The notes: generated by a model from the sequence alone, not told the origin. A stretch of 64,000 bases of DNA from JAQGMV01 sp963828715 (GCA_963828715.1 CAWHFX010000005.1:248001-312000); one strand, 5' to 3'; positions 1 through 8,428 are shown, numbered from the stretch's first letter. Translations and numbers: made by a program.

Positions 1-460
1 GGTGGAGGCGTCCGACGACCGCATCGAGCTTGTCCATCACCATGAACTGCTGGATCGCGAGCTTGCCTGCAGCGATCACGAGCTGCGGACGGTTGATCCC
101 GATCTCGGCGGCAAGCCAGCTCGAACAGTTCTCGATCTCGTCGGGAGCGGGCACCCGATCTCCGCCGTTCGGGCGCTTCCCCGGAAAACAGCGGCAGACC
201 GCAGCCATATAGACGGCGCCCCGAAACCGAAGCTCGTCGACGCCGATCGTCGAGAACCACCTGAAGAGCATTCTTCCCGCCGTCCAGGCGAAGGGCTTGC
301 CAATATCGGGCTCTCTCGGCCCGGGAGCCTGGCCGACCAGCAGCACGCGCGAAACAACCGGATTCCCGACGACGGGCGTGCTCTGCATGCGCGGGCAGCG
401 TCTGCAGCGAGCGAGGAGGTCCTGGTGGGCGAGCAGGGCTTGTTGGCGGCGGTTTGGCAT
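1..460 (-). CDS. Uracil-DNA glycosylase family protein, Fe-S type (C-terminus beyond the window)
   Basis: Base-excision repair enzyme that removes uracil from DNA. The minus strand is open from an ATG at 460 to the window edge, so only the first 153 residues are seen. Near the N-terminus a CRRC pair is followed by LLVGQAPGPREPDIGKPF, which matches the active-site motif of family 4/5-like glycosylases (GExPG...GxPF...AG). Later comes AAVCRCFPGKRPNGG and then DEIENC, the spacing expected for the remaining Fe-S cysteines. The gene is divergent from the Anbu-type set, with 236 bases between. The family is well supported; the exact subfamily is not, because the C-terminal catalytic segment is missing. 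Confidence 0.8.
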   Translation of the reverse strand, partial: MPNRRQQALLAHQDLLARCRRCPRMQSTPVVGNPVVSRVLLVGQAPGPREPDIGKPFAWTAGRMLFRWFSTIGVDELRFRGAVYMAAVCRCFPGKRPNGGDRVPAPDEIENCSSWLAAEIGINRPQLVIAAGKLAIQQFMVMDKLDAVVGRLH

Positions 461-696
461 TGAAGCGCACAATCTCGTCTGATCCGTTCGACACGATCAA
501 CTCGGTGGGACGAGATCGATGTTCCGGTCGCCAGAGCACGGCGTACGCACCAGACGGTGCCTTGCGCACCTCCATGGTGCCCACAAGTGGCGCGTGACTA
601 GGCAACGCTTGGATTGTAAAGTCGTTTCACGCGTGGCATACGCTTTGCTCGATGCGCTGCAAAGCCGCGAAGCGCGCCACAACAGAGCAGAAGACG

Positions 697-2097
697 ATGT
701 ACGACGAGATGTACGACGCGGAAACCCGGGCGCGCGACCACTACAAGGCGCTTGGCGAATGGCTTGCATCGATGCCGCCCGCTGCCATTGAGGAAAAGCG
801 TCGCGAGGCGGATCTGCTGTTCCATCGCGTCGGTATCACGTTCGCTGTCTACGGCGATGAACAGGGCGCCGAGCGGTTGATTCCGTTCGACACCGTCCCG
901 CGGATCATTCCGCCCGCCGAGTGGGCATTCCTCGAGCGTGGACTGAAGCAGCGTGCGACGGCGCTCAACCGCTTTCTGCACGACATCTATCATGGCCAGG
1001 ATATTCTCCGGGCCGGCGTGGTACCAGCCGAGCACGTGCTGACCCACGAGGCCTACCAGGTGGCGATGGTCGACGTGGACGTGCCGAACCAGGTTTACTG
1101 TCACATCGCCGGCATCGACATCGTGCGCAACGACGACGGCGAGTACTACGTACTCGAAGACAATCTGCGCACCCCGTCCGGCGTGTCGTATATGCTGGAA
1201 GACCGCCGCATGATGATGCGCCTCTTCCCCGAGCTCTTCCAAAGCTACAACGTGCGGCCGGTCGAGCACTATCCGCAATTGCTGCTCGAGACACTGCGCG
1301 CGTGCGCGCCGCGAGGGGTCCGCGAGCCGGTGGTGGTCGTGCTTACGCCGGGACAGTACAACAGCGCCTACTTCGAACACGCTTTCCTCGCGCAGCAGAT
1401 GGGTGTCGAGCTCGTCGAAGCGGTGGATCTTTTCGTCCGCCAGGCGCACATCTATATGCACACGACAAGCGGACACCAGCGGGTGGACGTCATCTACCGT
1501 CGCATCGACGATCCGTTCCTCGACCCGCTTGCATTCAAACCGGATTCAGTGCTGGGCGTGCCGGGTCTGCTCGCCGCGTATCGAGCGGGCAACGTGACCA
1601 TCGCAAATGCAATCGGCACCGGCGTGGCGGACGACAAGGCTACTTATCCGTACGTGCCGGAGATGATCCGCTTCTACCTCGGAGAAGAACCGCTGCTGCG
1701 CAACGTGGCCACGTGGCAGTTGCGCCAGCCCGACGATCTGCGCTACGTGCTCGAGCATCTGCCGGAGCTCGTCGTGAAGGAAGTGCAGGGCTCGGGCGGC
1801 TACGGCATGCTCATCGGTCCGGCCGCGAGCAAGGCGGAACTCGATGCATTTCGCGACCGCATACGGGCGAATCCTTCCAATTACATCGCGCAGCCCACGC
1901 TATCGCTTTCCACGTGCCCGACGTTCGTCCGCAGTGGCATCGCGCCGCGGCACATCGACCTGAGACCGTTCGTACTGAGCGGACGTGAAGTGAAAATGGT
2001 TCCCGGCGGCCTCACGCGTGTCGCGCTGAACGAAGGTTCGCTCGTCGTGAATTCGTCCCAGGGCGGCGGCACCAAGGACACGTGGGTGCTTGCATGA
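697..2097 (+). CDS. Circularly permuted ATP-grasp type 2 protein (DUF404/DUF407)
   Basis: Predicted ATP-dependent amide-bond-forming ligase. About 466 residues, full length for the family. Visible motifs include EDNLRTPSGVSYMLEDR in the centre and the glycine-rich nucleotide-binding stretch VVKEVQGSGGYGM in the second half, followed by APRHIDLRPFV. I chose ATG 697 because the family starts close to this point and the in-frame ATG at 652 only adds a basic, unconserved stretch; ATG 709 is a further alternative. It is the first gene of a same-strand set with an alpha-E protein, a transglutaminase-like protein and an Anbu peptidase. This neighbourhood is known from comparative genomics and is proposed to make and process a peptide tag or small peptide; the substrate is unknown. 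Confidence 0.9.
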   Translation: MYDEMYDAETRARDHYKALGEWLASMPPAAIEEKRREADLLFHRVGITFAVYGDEQGAERLIPFDTVPRIIPPAEWAFLERGLKQRATALNRFLHDIYHGQDILRAGVVPAEHVLTHEAYQVAMVDVDVPNQVYCHIAGIDIVRNDDGEYYVLEDNLRTPSGVSYMLEDRRMMMRLFPELFQSYNVRPVEHYPQLLLETLRACAPRGVREPVVVVLTPGQYNSAYFEHAFLAQQMGVELVEAVDLFVRQAHIYMHTTSGHQRVDVIYRRIDDPFLDPLAFKPDSVLGVPGLLAAYRAGNVTIANAIGTGVADDKATYPYVPEMIRFYLGEEPLLRNVATWQLRQPDDLRYVLEHLPELVVKEVQGSGGYGMLIGPAASKAELDAFRDRIRANPSNYIAQPTLSLSTCPTFVRSGIAPRHIDLRPFVLSGREVKMVPGGLTRVALNEGSLVVNSSQGGGTKDTWVLA

Positions 2098-2112
2098 CGG
2101 CGTGTGCGGCTG

Positions 2113-3051
2113 ATGCTTTCGCGCGTCGGTGACCGTATCTACTGGATGTCGCGTTTCATGGAGCGCGCGGAAAACCTCGCGCGGATAGTGGGCGTCACGT
2201 CCAATGTCGTTCTGTGCAGCACGCCCGAGACTCAGGCGCAGAACCTGCTGGCGCCTCTGACGATAACCGGATCGACGCAGGCCTACTTCGAGCAGCACGA
2301 CGCGGTCACGCTGTCGGAGCTCATCGATTTCATGGCGCTCGATACCGAGAATCCTTCGAGCATCTACACATGCATCAAGCTCGCGCGCGACAACGCACAT
2401 GCCGTGCGCTGGCAGATCACGTCGGAGATGTGGGAGACGATCAACGCGACGTGGATCGACATGAGCACGTTCGATCGCGCCCGGGTCACCGGGCCCGACT
2501 CGACGCGCTTCTTCGATTGGGTCAAGGAGCGCTCGCACCTGTTCCGCGGCGTCACGTATGGAACCATCATGCGCGGGGAGGCGTTCAACTTCTCGCGCCT
2601 GGGCACGTTCATCGAGCGCGCGGATGACACCGCGCGTATCCTCGACGTCAAATACCACATTCTGCTGCCCCGCATCGAGGACGTGGGCGGTGCCCGCGAC
2701 TACTATCAGTGGGCTGCGCTGCTCCGGTCCGTCTCGAGCTTCGAAACATACCGCACCATATACAGAGACCAGATCTATCCGATCAATGTGGCCGAGCTCC
2801 TGATACTCGATCGTCGCATGCCACGCTCGCTCGCCGCCTGTCTGGAAGAAATCGACCATGCGCTTTCGCTGCTCGACGGGCAGAATGATCACGCCGTGAA
2901 GCGGCTCTCCGCCGAATTGCAGGCGCGGCTGGTGCATGGCGATATCGAAGAGATATTCAATGCCGGACTGCACGAGTATCTGACCGAGTTCCTGAGGGAC
3001 ATCGGAGAGCTGGGGTATCGCATTCAGCGTGCGTACCTCGGCGCGCTATGA
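2113..3051 (+). CDS. Alpha-E domain protein (DUF403)
   Basis: All-helical protein that is almost always encoded beside circularly permuted ATP-grasp proteins and is taken to be their partner. It starts MLSRVGDRIYWMSRFMERAE, the usual N-terminus of the family, so ATG 2113 is preferred over an upstream GTG at 2104. About 312 residues, normal length. Conserved features include SRLGTFIERADDTARILD, which repeats the helical ERAxxxAR theme. Only 15 bases separate it from the ATP-grasp gene, and its stop overlaps the next start (ATGA), so translational coupling is likely. Its biochemical role is not established. Confidence 0.9.
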   Translation: MLSRVGDRIYWMSRFMERAENLARIVGVTSNVVLCSTPETQAQNLLAPLTITGSTQAYFEQHDAVTLSELIDFMALDTENPSSIYTCIKLARDNAHAVRWQITSEMWETINATWIDMSTFDRARVTGPDSTRFFDWVKERSHLFRGVTYGTIMRGEAFNFSRLGTFIERADDTARILDVKYHILLPRIEDVGGARDYYQWAALLRSVSSFETYRTIYRDQIYPINVAELLILDRRMPRSLAACLEEIDHALSLLDGQNDHAVKRLSAELQARLVHGDIEEIFNAGLHEYLTEFLRDIGELGYRIQRAYLGAL

Positions 3052-3842
3052 AGATTGCGATCGATCATGTGACGCACTACGCATACGAGCGGCCGGTGCG
3101 CTACAGCACGCAGTATCTGCGTCTGGTGCCGCCGTCGAACGTACGCCAGCGCGTGCTGGAATGGCGCCTCGACACGCCGGCGACGCCGCTCGAGTTGCGC
3201 GACGGGTACGGCAATATCCTGCATGTGCTCACGATCGAAAAACCGGTGAGCGAGATCGTGATCCGCTCGGCCGGTGTGGTCGAAACCAGCGCGAACATCG
3301 ACGAACCCTCCGACGAGCGCAAGCTTTCACCGCTGGTTTTCCTGCGGCCGGGACCGCTGACGCGAGTCGAAGGGCCGCTGATCGAATTCGCGGAGCAGTA
3401 TCGGCGGCGGGCTGCGACGCTCTCGGGCTTACGTGGCCTGGCTGCTGCGGTCCTGACGAAGATTCCGTTTCAGGCCGGCGTCACGGCCGTGCACTCGACC
3501 GCACGCGAGGCGTTCGAGGCGGGCAACGGCGTTTGCCAGGATCACGCACACGTGTTCGTCGCCTGTTGCCGCTATCTCGGCGTGCCGGCGCGGTACGTGA
3601 GCGGCTATGTCTACACGCCCAATGGCCCGGACGGACCCGTCGCGAGTCACGCGTGGGCGGAAGCATGGGTGGTGGACCGCTGGCGAAGCTTCGACATCAC
3701 GAACGGCCGGCCGGCGGGCGAGCAACACATCCGCATCGCGATTGGCGCCGACTACCTCGAAGCATCTCCGGTTCGCGGCATCCGCCTCGGTGGCGGTGAA
3801 GAACAGATGGTCGCAAGCGCGATTGTCGAAGCGCAGCAGTAG
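3048..3842 (+). CDS. Transglutaminase-like protease-fold protein
   Basis: 264 residues. The N-terminal part is the bacterial transglutaminase N-domain (beta-rich, YxYxxPV start near residue 11). The C-terminal part has the papain-like triad: Cys163 in GNGVCQDHAH, His201 in ASHAWAEAWV and Asp216 in FDITNG. Proteins of this type are thought to cleave or form amide bonds to glutamine or glutamate side chains, which fits a pathway in which the ATP-grasp ligase makes the bond and this protein breaks or transfers it. It overlaps the alpha-E gene by four bases. No signal peptide is visible, so it is likely cytosolic. Confidence 0.9.
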   Translation: MKIAIDHVTHYAYERPVRYSTQYLRLVPPSNVRQRVLEWRLDTPATPLELRDGYGNILHVLTIEKPVSEIVIRSAGVVETSANIDEPSDERKLSPLVFLRPGPLTRVEGPLIEFAEQYRRRAATLSGLRGLAAAVLTKIPFQAGVTAVHSTAREAFEAGNGVCQDHAHVFVACCRYLGVPARYVSGYVYTPNGPDGPVASHAWAEAWVVDRWRSFDITNGRPAGEQHIRIAIGADYLEASPVRGIRLGGGEEQMVASAIVEAQQ

Positions 3843-3988
3843 GTTGCTCGTCACGGGCCACTTTTCACGGTCAGCGGTCGGTCACCGCCGGCTGATCGAC
3901 GTGCGTCTCCGCGACCGACCCATCTCTTGACACATCGACGGTGCGTTCGCGTAACATGCAACGCACTTCGAAGTTCACTGCTGATGCG

Positions 3989-4747
3989 ATGACGTATTGT
4001 GTAGCCGCCCTCGTCGAGGAGGGCATGGTATTCGCCTCGGATTCGCGCACGAGCGCCGGGCCCGACAACATCGCCGTGTACGGAAAGATGATGGTCTGGG
4101 AGGTGCCGGACGAGCGCGTGGTCGTCATACTTTCCTCCGGCAATCTCGCGACGACTCAGAGCGTGATCGCGCTGCTCAAGATGCGAGCGCGCAACGAAGA
4201 TGGCAAGTCGCTCCCGGGGGGAATCCTTCGCATGCGGCAGATGTACGACGTGGCCGAGCTCGTGGGAAGCACGCTCTGTGAGGTCGTCAATCGCGAGAAG
4301 TCCGCGCGGGAGCGCGGCGTCGACATCGATTGCAGCTTCATCGTGGGCGGCCAGATCGATCACAAGACCCCGCGGCTCTATCGCATCTATCCCGAGGGGA
4401 ATTTCATCGAGGCGACGCCGCAGACGAACTACTTCCAGATCGGTGAAACGAAATACGGCAAGCCCATCATCGATCGGGTCGTCAAGTTCAACACACCGAT
4501 GAAGGATGTCGCCAAGGCGTTTCTCGTTTCGTTCGACTCGACGATGCGCTCGAACCTCACCGTCGGGCTGCCGATCGATCTGCTGCTCTACAACCGTGAC
4601 TCGTGCCGCATTACGCAGAAGCGCAGGTTTCAGCACGGCGACAAGTACTTTTCCGAGATCAGCGGTATCTGGTCCGCCGGTTTGCGACGTGCATTCTCAG
4701 AGGTGCCGCCCGTGCCGTGGGAAGACGAGCCGGAGCGACAGGTCTGA
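3989..4747 (+). CDS. Anbu-type bacterial proteasome-related peptidase
   Basis: Ntn-hydrolase of the HslV/proteasome beta fold. ATG 3989 gives Met-Thr-Tyr-Cys-Val, which places a threonine next to the initiator so that Met removal would expose the N-terminal nucleophile. The upstream in-frame ATG at 3941 would bury it and is rejected. Family signature: MVFASDSRTSAG close to the N-terminus, then SSGNLATTQSV and FIVGGQID. 252 residues, normal for Anbu. It follows the transglutaminase-like gene after 146 bases and completes the known Anbu gene neighbourhood. Natural substrates of Anbu are unknown. Confidence 0.92.
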   Translation: MTYCVAALVEEGMVFASDSRTSAGPDNIAVYGKMMVWEVPDERVVVILSSGNLATTQSVIALLKMRARNEDGKSLPGGILRMRQMYDVAELVGSTLCEVVNREKSARERGVDIDCSFIVGGQIDHKTPRLYRIYPEGNFIEATPQTNYFQIGETKYGKPIIDRVVKFNTPMKDVAKAFLVSFDSTMRSNLTVGLPIDLLLYNRDSCRITQKRRFQHGDKYFSEISGIWSAGLRRAFSEVPPVPWEDEPERQV

Positions 4748-4850
4748 GACAACCGCTGTTGGGGCGGCGCTCGCCTGAAGGCTCGGGCCTCGCCGCCTAC
4801 GGAACAGAGAGAAACCGAAGGTTTCCCTCCGTAACCTCCTTTCCTTCCTT

Positions 4851-4961
4851 GCCTACTTTTCAAGAAGGCTGCGCAACATCCAGGCGGTTTTTTAGCTCCG
4901 GCCGCGCCCCGGCTTACGCCTTGGCGCTTAACATGCGCCGCGCGAATGTTAGCCTTCACTG
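4851..4961. repeat. Repeat copy 1: dps 3'-end duplicate plus palindromic segment
   Basis: Bases 4851-4890 are identical to the true dps 3' end at 5133-5172 and would encode its last residues and stop on the minus strand. They are followed at 4891-4961 by a 71-base GC-rich segment that contains the inverted pair TTAACAT/ATGTTAG around a GC-rich loop. Confidence 0.85.
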
Positions 4962-5011
4962 AAAGACGGCGTTCGCAGGCAACGTGCTGAGTACCGTCCT
5001 TGCTTCTATTT

Positions 5012-5114
5012 CTCTAACAAGCTTCTGAGCATCCACGCCGTCTTTTAGCTCCGGCCGCGCCCTGGCTTACGCCCTTGCGCTTAACATGCGCCGTGCGAAT
5101 GTTAGCCTCCACTG
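5012..5114. repeat. Repeat copy 2: diverged dps 3'-end duplicate plus palindromic segment
   Basis: Bases 5012-5043 resemble the dps 3' end but are diverged (aagcttctgagcatccacgcc against aaggctgcgcaacatccaggc). They are followed by a second copy of the palindromic segment from 5044, offset 153 bases from copy 1 and differing at only a few positions. The real dps 3' end starts about 20 bases further on. Confidence 0.75.
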
Positions 5115-5134
5115 AGTAAACCGCTGTTGCTTGC

Positions 5135-5608
5135 CTACTTTTCAAGAAGGCTGCGCAACATCCAGGCGGTTTTCTCATGCAGCTGCATGCGCTGGGTGAG
5201 CAGATCAGCGCTGGCCTCGTCGTTCACTTTATCGACGACGGGAAAGACCGATCGCGCCGTCCTCACGACAGCTTCCTGACCTTCGACCAGCAGGCGAATC
5301 ATCTCTTCCGCCTTCGGCACGCCCGACGTTTCCTTGATGGATGAGAGCTTCGCGTACTCGGCGTAAGTGCCTGGTGCGGGATAGCCAAGCGCCCGAATGC
5401 GCTCCGCGATCAGATCCACTGCGAGAGCCAGTTCGTTGTACTGCGTCTCGAACATGAGATGCAGCGTCTGGAACATCGGCCCCGTAACGTTCCAGTGGAA
5501 GTTGTGCGTTTTGAGATAGAGCGTATAGGTATCCGCAAGCAGTCGCGAGAGCCCATCGGCGATGGTTTTGCGATCCTTGTCCTTTATACCAATGTCGATC
5601 GCTGCCAT
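5135..5608 (-). CDS. dps: Dps-family DNA-binding ferritin-like protein
   Basis: 157 residues. Cytosolic dodecameric mini-ferritin that oxidises Fe(II) with peroxide and protects DNA. The ferroxidase pattern is intact: His35 and His38 in THNFHWNV, His50 in LHLMFETQYNE with Glu54 and Glu59, which match the family consensus HW...HxxFExxYxE. ATG 5608 has a good upstream site GAAAGGA; a longer reading to 5725 is rejected because it adds an unconserved segment that crosses the promoter and OxyR site. It lies directly downstream of oxyR on the same strand. Its last codons are duplicated in the gap at 4851. Confidence 0.95.
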   Translation of the reverse strand: MAAIDIGIKDKDRKTIADGLSRLLADTYTLYLKTHNFHWNVTGPMFQTLHLMFETQYNELALAVDLIAERIRALGYPAPGTYAEYAKLSSIKETSGVPKAEEMIRLLVEGQEAVVRTARSVFPVVDKVNDEASADLLTQRMQLHEKTAWMLRSLLEK

Positions 5609-5654
5609 GTTCGTCCTTTCGTTATCGATCTGATCCTCGAGTAGCACCCGAGAG

Positions 5655-5718
5655 CGTATAGAAGCCGGCAGCGCGGCGCCAATGAGTTCTTGGAAACGCA
5701 CTGATAGATCGATCCTAT
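5655..5718 (-). promoter_or_regulatory. OxyR binding site and promoter of dps
   Basis: At 5704-5718 the sequence ATAGATCGATCCTAT fits the OxyR half-site ATAGnTnnnAnCTAT at all fixed positions but one, inside the perfect outer palindrome TGATAG/CTATCA. On the minus strand a -35 candidate TTGGCG (5682-5677) and a -10 candidate TATACG (5660-5655) are 16 bases apart. The OxyR site sits about 21 bases upstream of the -35 box, an activator position. The second half-site at the usual spacing is weak. Promoter boxes are inferred by eye. Confidence 0.65.
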
Positions 5719-5813
5719 CAGGCACGCGTCGAACAGATCACCCGCGCCAGGCGAATGCTTGATCTATCCGGAACAACGCGATGGCCCTTGTCTGCGCCGG
5801 GACGGCGCGGCTT

Positions 5814-6755
5814 TCAGGCCTGAGACGGCTCTGCGTTGGGCAGCATCGTCACGCCGGGCAGCTTGCAGGTGAGGATCGCCTGACGGACGGCTTCGACCGC
5901 GCGCGGGCGCGGGAAACTCCGTCGCCAGACGAGCGTTACACGGCGGCAGGGAACAGGCGCGGCGAACGGCCGCACGGAGGTGAGGCGGTTATCGACGGTG
6001 CGTCCTTCGGCCGCAGCCGCGGGCAGGACGGTGATTCCGGACCCGGATGCGACCATTTGTCTGATGGTCTCGAGCGAGCTGCCTTCGAGGCTGTGCTGCA
6101 TAACATTGCCGGTTGCACGCTCGACGCCTGCGCAGGTCTGCAGCACCTGATCGCGGAAACAGTTGCCGCTGGAAAGCAGCAGGAGATTTTCGCGGCAGAG
6201 ATCCGCTGCCGGAATGCGTGCTTTCTTCGCCCATGGATGGTCCACCGGAACGAGCACGCGAAACGGCTCGTCGTAGACCGCCTGGGTGACGAGGCCCGCC
6301 TCCTGGAACGGGAGCGAGAGCACTATGAGGTCGAGCTCCCCGGTCTTGAGCAGCTCCGCCAGACGATGAGTGAAGTTCTCCTGAATGATGAGCGGCATCT
6401 TCGGTGCGCGCTTGTGCAGGAGCGGAATGAGCTGCGGCATGAGGTAGGGGCCGATCGTGTAGATCGTGCCGAAGCGCAGCGGCGCGGCCAGCTCGTCCTT
6501 GCCCTGCTCTGCCATATGCTTGATCGATGCCGCTTCCTCGAGCACGCGCTGAGCCTGCTCGACGATGCGGGTTCCGACCGGGGTCGCCGTCACTTCGCTG
6601 CCACCGCGCTCGAACAGCGCCACGCCCAGCTCCTCTTCGAGCTTTTTTACAGCGACCGATAGGGTCGGCTGGCTTACGAAGCACTTTTCCGCGGCCCGGC
6701 CGAAATGCCGTTCGCGTGCAAGCGCGACGATATAGCGAAGCTCGGTGAGGGTCAT
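5814..6755 (-). CDS. oxyR: Hydrogen peroxide-sensing LysR-family regulator OxyR
   Basis: 313 residues. N-terminal winged helix-turn-helix (residues 1-60, HFGRAAEKCFVSQPTLSVAVKK split over the recognition helix) and a C-terminal sensor domain. The redox pair falls at Cys199 and Cys208 in SSGNCFRDQVLQTC, the same numbering as the E. coli disulfide switch, which separates it from generic LysR proteins. ATG 6755 gives the standard MTLTELRYIV start; longer readings run into an intergenic repeat. Its target dps lies downstream with an OxyR-like site between them. About 20 C-terminal residues follow the last sensor strand. Confidence 0.95.
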   Translation of the reverse strand: MTLTELRYIVALARERHFGRAAEKCFVSQPTLSVAVKKLEEELGVALFERGGSEVTATPVGTRIVEQAQRVLEEAASIKHMAEQGKDELAAPLRFGTIYTIGPYLMPQLIPLLHKRAPKMPLIIQENFTHRLAELLKTGELDLIVLSLPFQEAGLVTQAVYDEPFRVLVPVDHPWAKKARIPAADLCRENLLLLSSGNCFRDQVLQTCAGVERATGNVMQHSLEGSSLETIRQMVASGSGITVLPAAAAEGRTVDNRLTSVRPFAAPVPCRRVTLVWRRSFPRPRAVEAVRQAILTCKLPGVTMLPNAEPSQA

Positions 6756-6771
6756 CGCCTCACCCCGGCTT

Positions 6772-6832
6772 CCCCTCACCCCCACCCTCTCCCCGCTTCG
6801 GGGCGAGGGCGTGTTTCCCGTCACTCGTCACT
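6772..6832. repeat. REP-like hairpin followed by GTCACT pairs
   Basis: The hairpin arm CCCTCTCCCCG (6785-6795) pairs with CGGGGCGAGGG (6799-6809) except for one mismatch, and is preceded by CCCCTCACCCCCA. It is followed by cgtcactcgtcact. Related copies occur at 28421, 37570, 42457 and 61792. It separates oxyR from the next gene. Confidence 0.8.
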
Positions 6833-6854
6833 GATTCTTCTCGGCGCTCCTCGT

Positions 6855-7619
6855 TCACGCTCTGAGCTCATAGAACGCCTGCACCGGCCAATGGTCGGAG
6901 GGTGAAGCGTCGTCGAGGAAGAACTGAGGCACGCTCGCGGCGAGCGGACGCGCTTCCTTGTTCGCCACGATCCAATCGATGCACTCGCTGATCGCGAGCT
7001 TGCCCGGCGTGACAGCGGCTGTCGGATAACACTTGAACGTCACCGGAGGCTGAATTCCGAGCGCTGCGAAACAGCTCGTGTATCCGGCTTTGTGCAGATG
7101 CTCGGTAACGTGGACCGGGTCGTTCATGTCGCCCATGAAGAAGACCGGCTCGCGCCTGCGGGTAAGCCTTTGCAGCACGGCGATGATGCGCTCGATTTCT
7201 CCAATGCGCGGCGACTGACCGGTCCTGCTCTCCTCGGGATGGCGCTGATGCGTGAGATGCGCGGTGCCGACGACGATGGAACGATCGAGCGCCTTCACCT
7301 GCAGGCGGACCCAGAAGAGCCGGCGATGACCCGCTTCGCGTATCTGCACATCCTCCGCGCCATGTTCCACTTCGCTGAACATCGACTCGCGCCAGTAGAT
7401 GTTGCTCTCGAGCATCCACCCGGCAAACTTGTCCTGCACGCGCTCATGCCCGGTGAGCACCGTGTCGAGAAACTGGCGCGACTTGCGCCGCAGCTCCTGG
7501 ACGCACAGGAGATCCGGATCGAAGAGCTGCATGAACGCGCGCAACGCGTTCTCGCGCTGCGCCCAGCGTTCGGTGTTCCAGATGTTGTAAGTGATGATAT
7601 TGATGCGAACGTTCGTCAC
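6855..7619 (-). CDS. Endonuclease/exonuclease/phosphatase (EEP) family protein
   Basis: 254 residues with a GTG start at 7619. All core EEP motifs are seen in order: ITYNIW near the N-terminus, the metal-binding Glu in CVQELRR, GTAHLTHQRHP, GDMNDP, the late Asp in ECIDWIVA and the terminal SDHWPV. This is the metal-dependent phosphoesterase fold used by nucleases, sphingomyelinases and inositol phosphatases. No signal peptide is visible, so a cytosolic phosphodiesterase is likely; the substrate cannot be read from sequence. One base separates it from the upstream RraA-like gene, so the two are probably co-transcribed. Confidence 0.85.
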   Translation of the reverse strand: MTNVRINIITYNIWNTERWAQRENALRAFMQLFDPDLLCVQELRRKSRQFLDTVLTGHERVQDKFAGWMLESNIYWRESMFSEVEHGAEDVQIREAGHRRLFWVRLQVKALDRSIVVGTAHLTHQRHPEESRTGQSPRIGEIERIIAVLQRLTRRREPVFFMGDMNDPVHVTEHLHKAGYTSCFAALGIQPPVTFKCYPTAAVTPGKLAISECIDWIVANKEARPLAASVPQFFLDDASPSDHWPVQAFYELRA

Positions 7620-7620
7620 G

Positions 7621-8364
7621 TCACTGGTTGTCCTGCTTGTACTTCCGCGTCATGAGGTCCGAGACGCTCGCGCCCGCGTCGATGTCCTTCTTGCGCTTGC
7701 TGTCCCCTGAATCGATCCTGCGGGCGGCTTCCAGAACCGCACCCGCCTGCTCGCGCGGAACGAACGCAACCCCGGCCTCGTCTGCGCATACGAGATCGCC
7801 CGGGCGTACCTGCACACCGCACACTTGAACAGTCCCGTTCACTTCGACCGTCTGCATCCGGTACTTGCCCGTGATCGGCGTGAAGCCGCGGCACCACACG
7901 GGCCAGCCCATGCTGCGATACTGCTCGGGATCGCGCACGGTGCCATCGACGACCGCGCCGGCGAAGCCCTGGCGGCGCGCGATCGTGGCCGATTGCCCGC
8001 CCATGTTCGAGCACCCCATGACGCCTTCGATCACGAGCACGTCACCGGGTTCGGCGAGATTGTGCGCTTCGCTCTCGCCCTGCGTGTTGCTTTTGTCGAG
8101 CGCGGCACGGTGAATCTGCGCGGTGCGCTGAATGTTACGGATCGTCAGTGCCTGGCCGACGATGCGTGTTCCCGTGTTGACGGGCGGCAGCACGTAAGCC
8201 GGGACCACGCCCACGATGCCAAGCTCGTCCATCGCGTCGGAGAGCGTGCCCGTGAGATCGACCAGTGCCCTGAACGCATCGATCATGTCCTGCGGAAGGC
8301 GCGGCAACTCGAGCATGCGTATCGCCTCGCGCGGCATTCTGCCCAGCGTCTGCTTTTCGGCCAT
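7621..8364 (-). CDS. RraA-like / HMG-aldolase-type family protein
   Basis: 247 residues. Carries the family core GFAGAVVDGTVRD and the downstream CADEAGVAFVP. Members include the RNase E inhibitor RraA and 4-hydroxy-4-methyl-2-oxoglutarate/oxaloacetate aldolases; the longer N-terminal extension here favours the metabolic type. ATG 8364 is preceded by GGAGGA. It is divergent from an IlvD/Edd dehydratase 64 bases away, and RraA-like proteins are often found with sugar-acid dehydratases, so a role in sugar-acid or keto-acid breakdown is inferred. E. coli-type RNase regulation is less likely. Confidence 0.8.
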   Translation of the reverse strand: MAEKQTLGRMPREAIRMLELPRLPQDMIDAFRALVDLTGTLSDAMDELGIVGVVPAYVLPPVNTGTRIVGQALTIRNIQRTAQIHRAALDKSNTQGESEAHNLAEPGDVLVIEGVMGCSNMGGQSATIARRQGFAGAVVDGTVRDPEQYRSMGWPVWCRGFTPITGKYRMQTVEVNGTVQVCGVQVRPGDLVCADEAGVAFVPREQAGAVLEAARRIDSGDSKRKKDIDAGASVSDLMTRKYKQDNQ

Positions 8365-8428
8365 GGAAAGTCCTCCGGTGGAACGACGATTATAATCGTG
8401 CGTTCCTGCCACGTTTTCCTCTCACACC

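Larger units (their letters stand above)
4748..5134. other. 387-base gap with duplicated dps 3'-end segments, no gene
   Basis: No convincing coding region. The gap holds copies of the 3' end of dps, each followed by a GC-rich palindromic segment (see the two repeat entries), and at 4760-4800 a GC-rich stretch that can fold. The phrase accgctgttg occurs near both ends (about 4751 and 5120), which suggests that the whole gap arose by tandem duplication. Confidence 0.7.

Noticed and set aside
4891..4961. The palindromic segment after the dps duplicate looks like an integron attC site (TTAAC ... GTTAGC).
   Set aside because: The outer core sites of attC do not match at the 5' end, there is no integrase or cassette array, and the copies are joined to a duplicated gene end instead of cassettes.
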